Source of the DNA: Atopobium sp. UBA2090 | Lineage (GTDB): Bacteria; Actinomycetota; Coriobacteriia; Coriobacteriales; Atopobiaceae | Direction: 5' to 3' | DNA length: 8,429 nucleotides | Assembly: GCA_002331575.1 (NCBI GenBank) | Contig: DCZG01000154.1 | Location: 581-9,009, forward strand | Part shown: piece after piece, positions 6,464 through 8,429 of the stretch | How the letters are laid out: every line of letters begins with the position of its first letter | Position numbering within the stretch: the stretch's first letter is position 1 | Translations under genes and position numbers: made by a program | Notes under the pieces: generated by a model | The model's database searches: none | What the model saw: only the letters and a program-made list of their open reading frames with translations | What the model was told of the DNA's origin: nothing

Positions 6464-7125
6464 TGCCTGTCCCCCTTGTCCTCATGGTGGAACGAGAACT
6501 TGCGCTCCTCGTGGTTGACGAGCTTCTTGATGTTCGATCGATGCGCCCAGATGACCACGACGGCGACCGCGACGACCGGAAGCACCGACGCCGTCGAGAA
6601 CCCGAAGACGAGACTCCACAGCGGAAGCGAGGCGGCGGCGCAGACGGAGCCGAGCGACACGTAGCGCGTGGGGACCGCAAAGACGGCGAAGACCGCGATG
6701 ATTCCGAGCGCCACGGGCCAGCAGAGCCCAAGCGCCCCGCCGAAGCCGACGGCGATGCCCTTGCCGCCATGGAAGCCGAGATAGGGAGAGAACACGTGGC
6801 CCAGAACGCAGCATAGGTACACGCAGGACATGATCCAGCCGAAGCCGCAGCCCGGGCAGAACGCCGCCCACTCGATGCCGGAGACCAGCGGAATGAGGGC
6901 ACGGGCGACCAGCATGCAGATGAGGCCCTTGCCGACGTCGCATCCGAGCGTCAGCGCGGCCTCGCCCTTGCCGACGGAGCGGGCGACGTTCGTGGTCCCG
7001 ATGTTTCCGGAGCCAACGGTACGCACGTCGACGCCGGAGGTGCGGGCGATGAGGAGACCGAAGGGAACGCCACAGATGAGATAGGACAGGAGGCATGCGA
7101 CGGCCGTCGCGACGTAGAGTGTCAT
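6460..7125 (-). CDS. plsY: Acyl-phosphate:glycerol-3-phosphate acyltransferase PlsY
   Basis: PlsY is the membrane enzyme that moves an acyl chain from acyl phosphate (made by PlsX) to glycerol 3-phosphate, giving lysophosphatidate, the first step of phospholipid synthesis. The 221 residues are mostly hydrophobic, with several membrane segments (about 4-26, 56-80, 96-113, 125-150, 157-193). All three family motifs are present: GSGNIGTTNVAR (38-49), the glycine-rich GHVFSPYLGFHGGKG (109-123), and HRSNIKKLVNHEE (195-207). In the last one the usual GTE is NHE, keeping the glutamate. The protein is slightly longer than the usual ~200 residues because of a loop around 83-98 containing CPGC and a polar tail. 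It has 11 cysteines, many for a PlsY. The ATG follows the der stop by 2 bases with only a weak GAGGG about 12 bases upstream, so translation is probably coupled to der. It overlaps gpsA, which supplies its substrate. Confidence 0.95.
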   Translation of the reverse strand: MTLYVATAVACLLSYLICGVPFGLLIARTSGVDVRTVGSGNIGTTNVARSVGKGEAALTLGCDVGKGLICMLVARALIPLVSGIEWAAFCPGCGFGWIMSCVYLCCVLGHVFSPYLGFHGGKGIAVGFGGALGLCWPVALGIIAVFAVFAVPTRYVSLGSVCAAASLPLWSLVFGFSTASVLPVVAVAVVVIWAHRSNIKKLVNHEERKFSFHHEDKGDRQ

Positions 7126-7127
7126 GA

Positions 7128-8429
7128 TTACTTGTCGCCCTCGACCTTCCTGCGGAACTTGAGCCTCACCGGCGTGCCCGTGAGGTCGAACCGCTCGCGG
7201 AGACGGTTTTCCATGAAGCGCTCGTAGTTGTCATCGACGAGCTCGGGGGCATTGCACCAGAACGAGACCACGGGCGGCTTCGAGCCGGTCTGCGTGGCGT
7301 AGTGGATCTTGAGGCGACGTCCCTTGTAGCTGATCGTGTGGCCGGACTCGCGAATCTGCGTGAGCAGGTCGTTGAGGTCGGAGGTGCGCAGCTGAATCGC
7401 GCGATGCTCGGCGACGGAGAGCGCGGAGTCGAGGACCTTGTCGACAGCCCTGCCCGTGAGCGCCGAGATGTTGATGTAGGGCACCCAGGTGGCGAAGGCC
7501 AGGCGCTTGTCGATCGACGCCATGACCTCGTCTCGCTTCTGCTCGGAGTCGATGAGGTCCCACTTGTTGAGAAGGAGCACGAGACCGCAACCGCGGTCGA
7601 CGGCCATGTTGGCAAGCTTCTGGTCCTGCTCGGTCACGCCCGCCGTGGCGTCGACCACGAGGAGGCACACGTCGGCGCGGTCCATGGCCTGCAGGCCACG
7701 GACGTAGCTGTAGTACTCGACGTCCTCATGGACGAGGTTCTTCTTGCGGATGCCCGCCGTGTCGACGAGTCGGATGGTCTGGTCGCGCCAGCTGATCATC
7801 GTGTCCACGGCGTCGCGTGTCGTGCCCGCCACGTCCGACACGATCGAGCGCTTCTTGTTGGCGAGACGGTTGGCGAGCGAGGACTTGCCCACGTTGGGCC
7901 TGCCGATGATGGCCAGGCTCAGGAAGTCGTCCTCGGGCTCTGACTCGGTCTCGTCAGGGAAGCAGTCGACGATCCTGTCGAGAAGGTCGCCCGTGCCGTG
8001 GCCGTGCATCGCCGAGATGGGTATCGGGTCGCCGACACCGAGCGCGTAGTAGTCCCAGAGACCCTCGTCCTCGGTGACGGGGTCGTCCTTCTTGTTGACG
8101 ACGAGGAAGACCGGTTTGTCGACCTTGCGGACGATGCGGGCGACCTCCTCGTCCTCCTCGGTGATGCCGACGGAGCCGTCGACGATGAAGACGATGACGT
8201 CCGCCTCCTCGCAGGCGAGCAGCGCCTGCTCGCGGATGCGGGGCGCGAAGACGTCCTGCGACTTGACGGACTCGATGCCCCCGGTGTCGACGATCGTGAA
8301 TTCGCGACCGTTCCAGTCGGAGTCGTGGTACGAACGGTCGCGCGTGACGCCTCGAGACTCGTGCACGATGGCGTCGCGCTTCTCGGCGAGGCGGTTCACC
8401 AGCGTGGACTTGCCCACGTTGGGGCGGCC
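7128..8429 (-). CDS. der: GTPase Der (EngA), ribosome assembly; 5' end cut by window edge
   Basis: Der is a tandem-domain GTPase that binds the 50S subunit and is needed for its maturation. The visible part is 433 residues and opens directly in the first P-loop (GRPNVGKST, residues 1-9), so probably only some 8-10 N-terminal residues are missing, given where this loop lies in known Der proteins. The first G domain then shows the G2 region RGVTRD (26-31), DTGG (48-51), NKKD (112-115) and SAMHG (139-143). The second has GRPNVGKSS (176-184), GTTRD (202-206), DTAGIRKK (223-230), NKWD (288-291) and SAL (322-324). An acidic linker (about 157-168) separates the two, and a KH-like C-terminal domain fills about 345-433. 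All GTP-binding motifs look intact. The TAA stop lies 2 bases before the plsY start. A GTG at 8417 is only the valine codon inside the P-loop, not a start. Identification is very secure. Confidence 0.97.
   Translation of the reverse strand, partial: GRPNVGKSTLVNRLAEKRDAIVHESRGVTRDRSYHDSDWNGREFTIVDTGGIESVKSQDVFAPRIREQALLACEEADVIVFIVDGSVGITEEDEEVARIVRKVDKPVFLVVNKKDDPVTEDEGLWDYYALGVGDPIPISAMHGHGTGDLLDRIVDCFPDETESEPEDDFLSLAIIGRPNVGKSSLANRLANKKRSIVSDVAGTTRDAVDTMISWRDQTIRLVDTAGIRKKNLVHEDVEYYSYVRGLQAMDRADVCLLVVDATAGVTEQDQKLANMAVDRGCGLVLLLNKWDLIDSEQKRDEVMASIDKRLAFATWVPYINISALTGRAVDKVLDSALSVAEHRAIQLRTSDLNDLLTQIRESGHTISYKGRRLKIHYATQTGSKPPVVSFWCNAPELVDDNYERFMENRLRERFDLTGTPVRLKFRRKVEGDK

Larger units (their letters stand above)
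1..8429 (-). other. Single co-directional gene cluster, probable operon
   Basis: All nine genes point the same way. Junctions in order: der-plsY 2-base gap, plsY-gpsA 4-base overlap (ATGA), gpsA-rpe 12-base gap, rpe-desulfurase 8-base gap, desulfurase-DUF164 31-base gap, DUF164-coaBC 4-base overlap (GTGA), coaBC-nfo 4-base overlap (ATGA), nfo-ABC-F 1-base overlap (TAGTG). The 31-base gap, the largest, holds no visible hairpin with a T-run. I saw no clear -35/-10 pair ahead of any internal gene, though weak internal promoters cannot be excluded by eye. Confidence 0.75.

Noticed and set aside
7128..8417. GTG at 8417 as the der start
   Set aside because: This codon is the valine inside the first P-loop (GRPNVGKST). 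The frame is open to the window edge and the true start must lie beyond it.
1..8429. A novel defence, mobile, CRISPR or biosynthetic system
   Set aside because: Every part of the window is covered by recognisable housekeeping genes with intact motifs. I saw no direct or inverted repeat arrays, integrase or transposase motifs, tRNA-like folds, or local shift in base composition.

Overview
The window is an ordinary but very densely packed stretch of high-GC bacterial chromosome. Nine protein genes all lie on the minus strand and read from the right edge to the left edge. Seven are complete; der at the right edge lacks its first few codons, and an ABC-F ATPase gene at the left edge is cut off after its first ATPase domain. 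Strong GC bias at third codon positions, the der-plsY-gpsA order, and an actinobacterial style of ABC-F protein suggest a high-GC Actinomycetota, most likely Coriobacteriia (Olsenella/Atopobium-like). That assignment is inference from gene order and protein style, not from a marker gene.

Layout in transcription order: der (ribosome-assembly GTPase, 8429-7128), plsY (acyl-phosphate glycerol-3-phosphate acyltransferase, 7125-6460), gpsA (glycerol-3-phosphate dehydrogenase, 6463-5447), rpe (ribulose-phosphate 3-epimerase, 5434-4757), a NifS/IscS-type cysteine desulfurase (4748-3555), a coiled-coil plus zinc-ribbon protein of the DUF164 type (3523-2804), coaBC (coenzyme A synthesis, 2807-1593), nfo (endonuclease IV, 1596-733) and a Uup-like ABC-F ATPase (733 to beyond position 1). 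Four junctions overlap by 1 to 4 bases, and the other four gaps are 2, 8, 12 and 31 bases. There is no gene-free stretch over 300 bases, and I saw no terminator, promoter, tRNA, rRNA, repeat array or mobile element. The whole window therefore probably belongs to one polycistronic transcript that begins and ends outside it.

The genes mix core functions: ribosome maturation (der), the first steps of phospholipid synthesis (GpsA makes the glycerol 3-phosphate that PlsY acylates), the pentose phosphate pathway (rpe), sulfur transfer (desulfurase), coenzyme A (coaBC, which also feeds acyl metabolism), abasic-site repair (nfo) and an ABC-F protein. I found no sign of a new defence, mobile or biosynthetic system. 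The points most worth a second look are a zinc ribbon that has lost one of its four expected cysteines, the nfo/Uup pairing, and starts that rely on overlap or on Shine-Dalgarno sequences inside the upstream gene.
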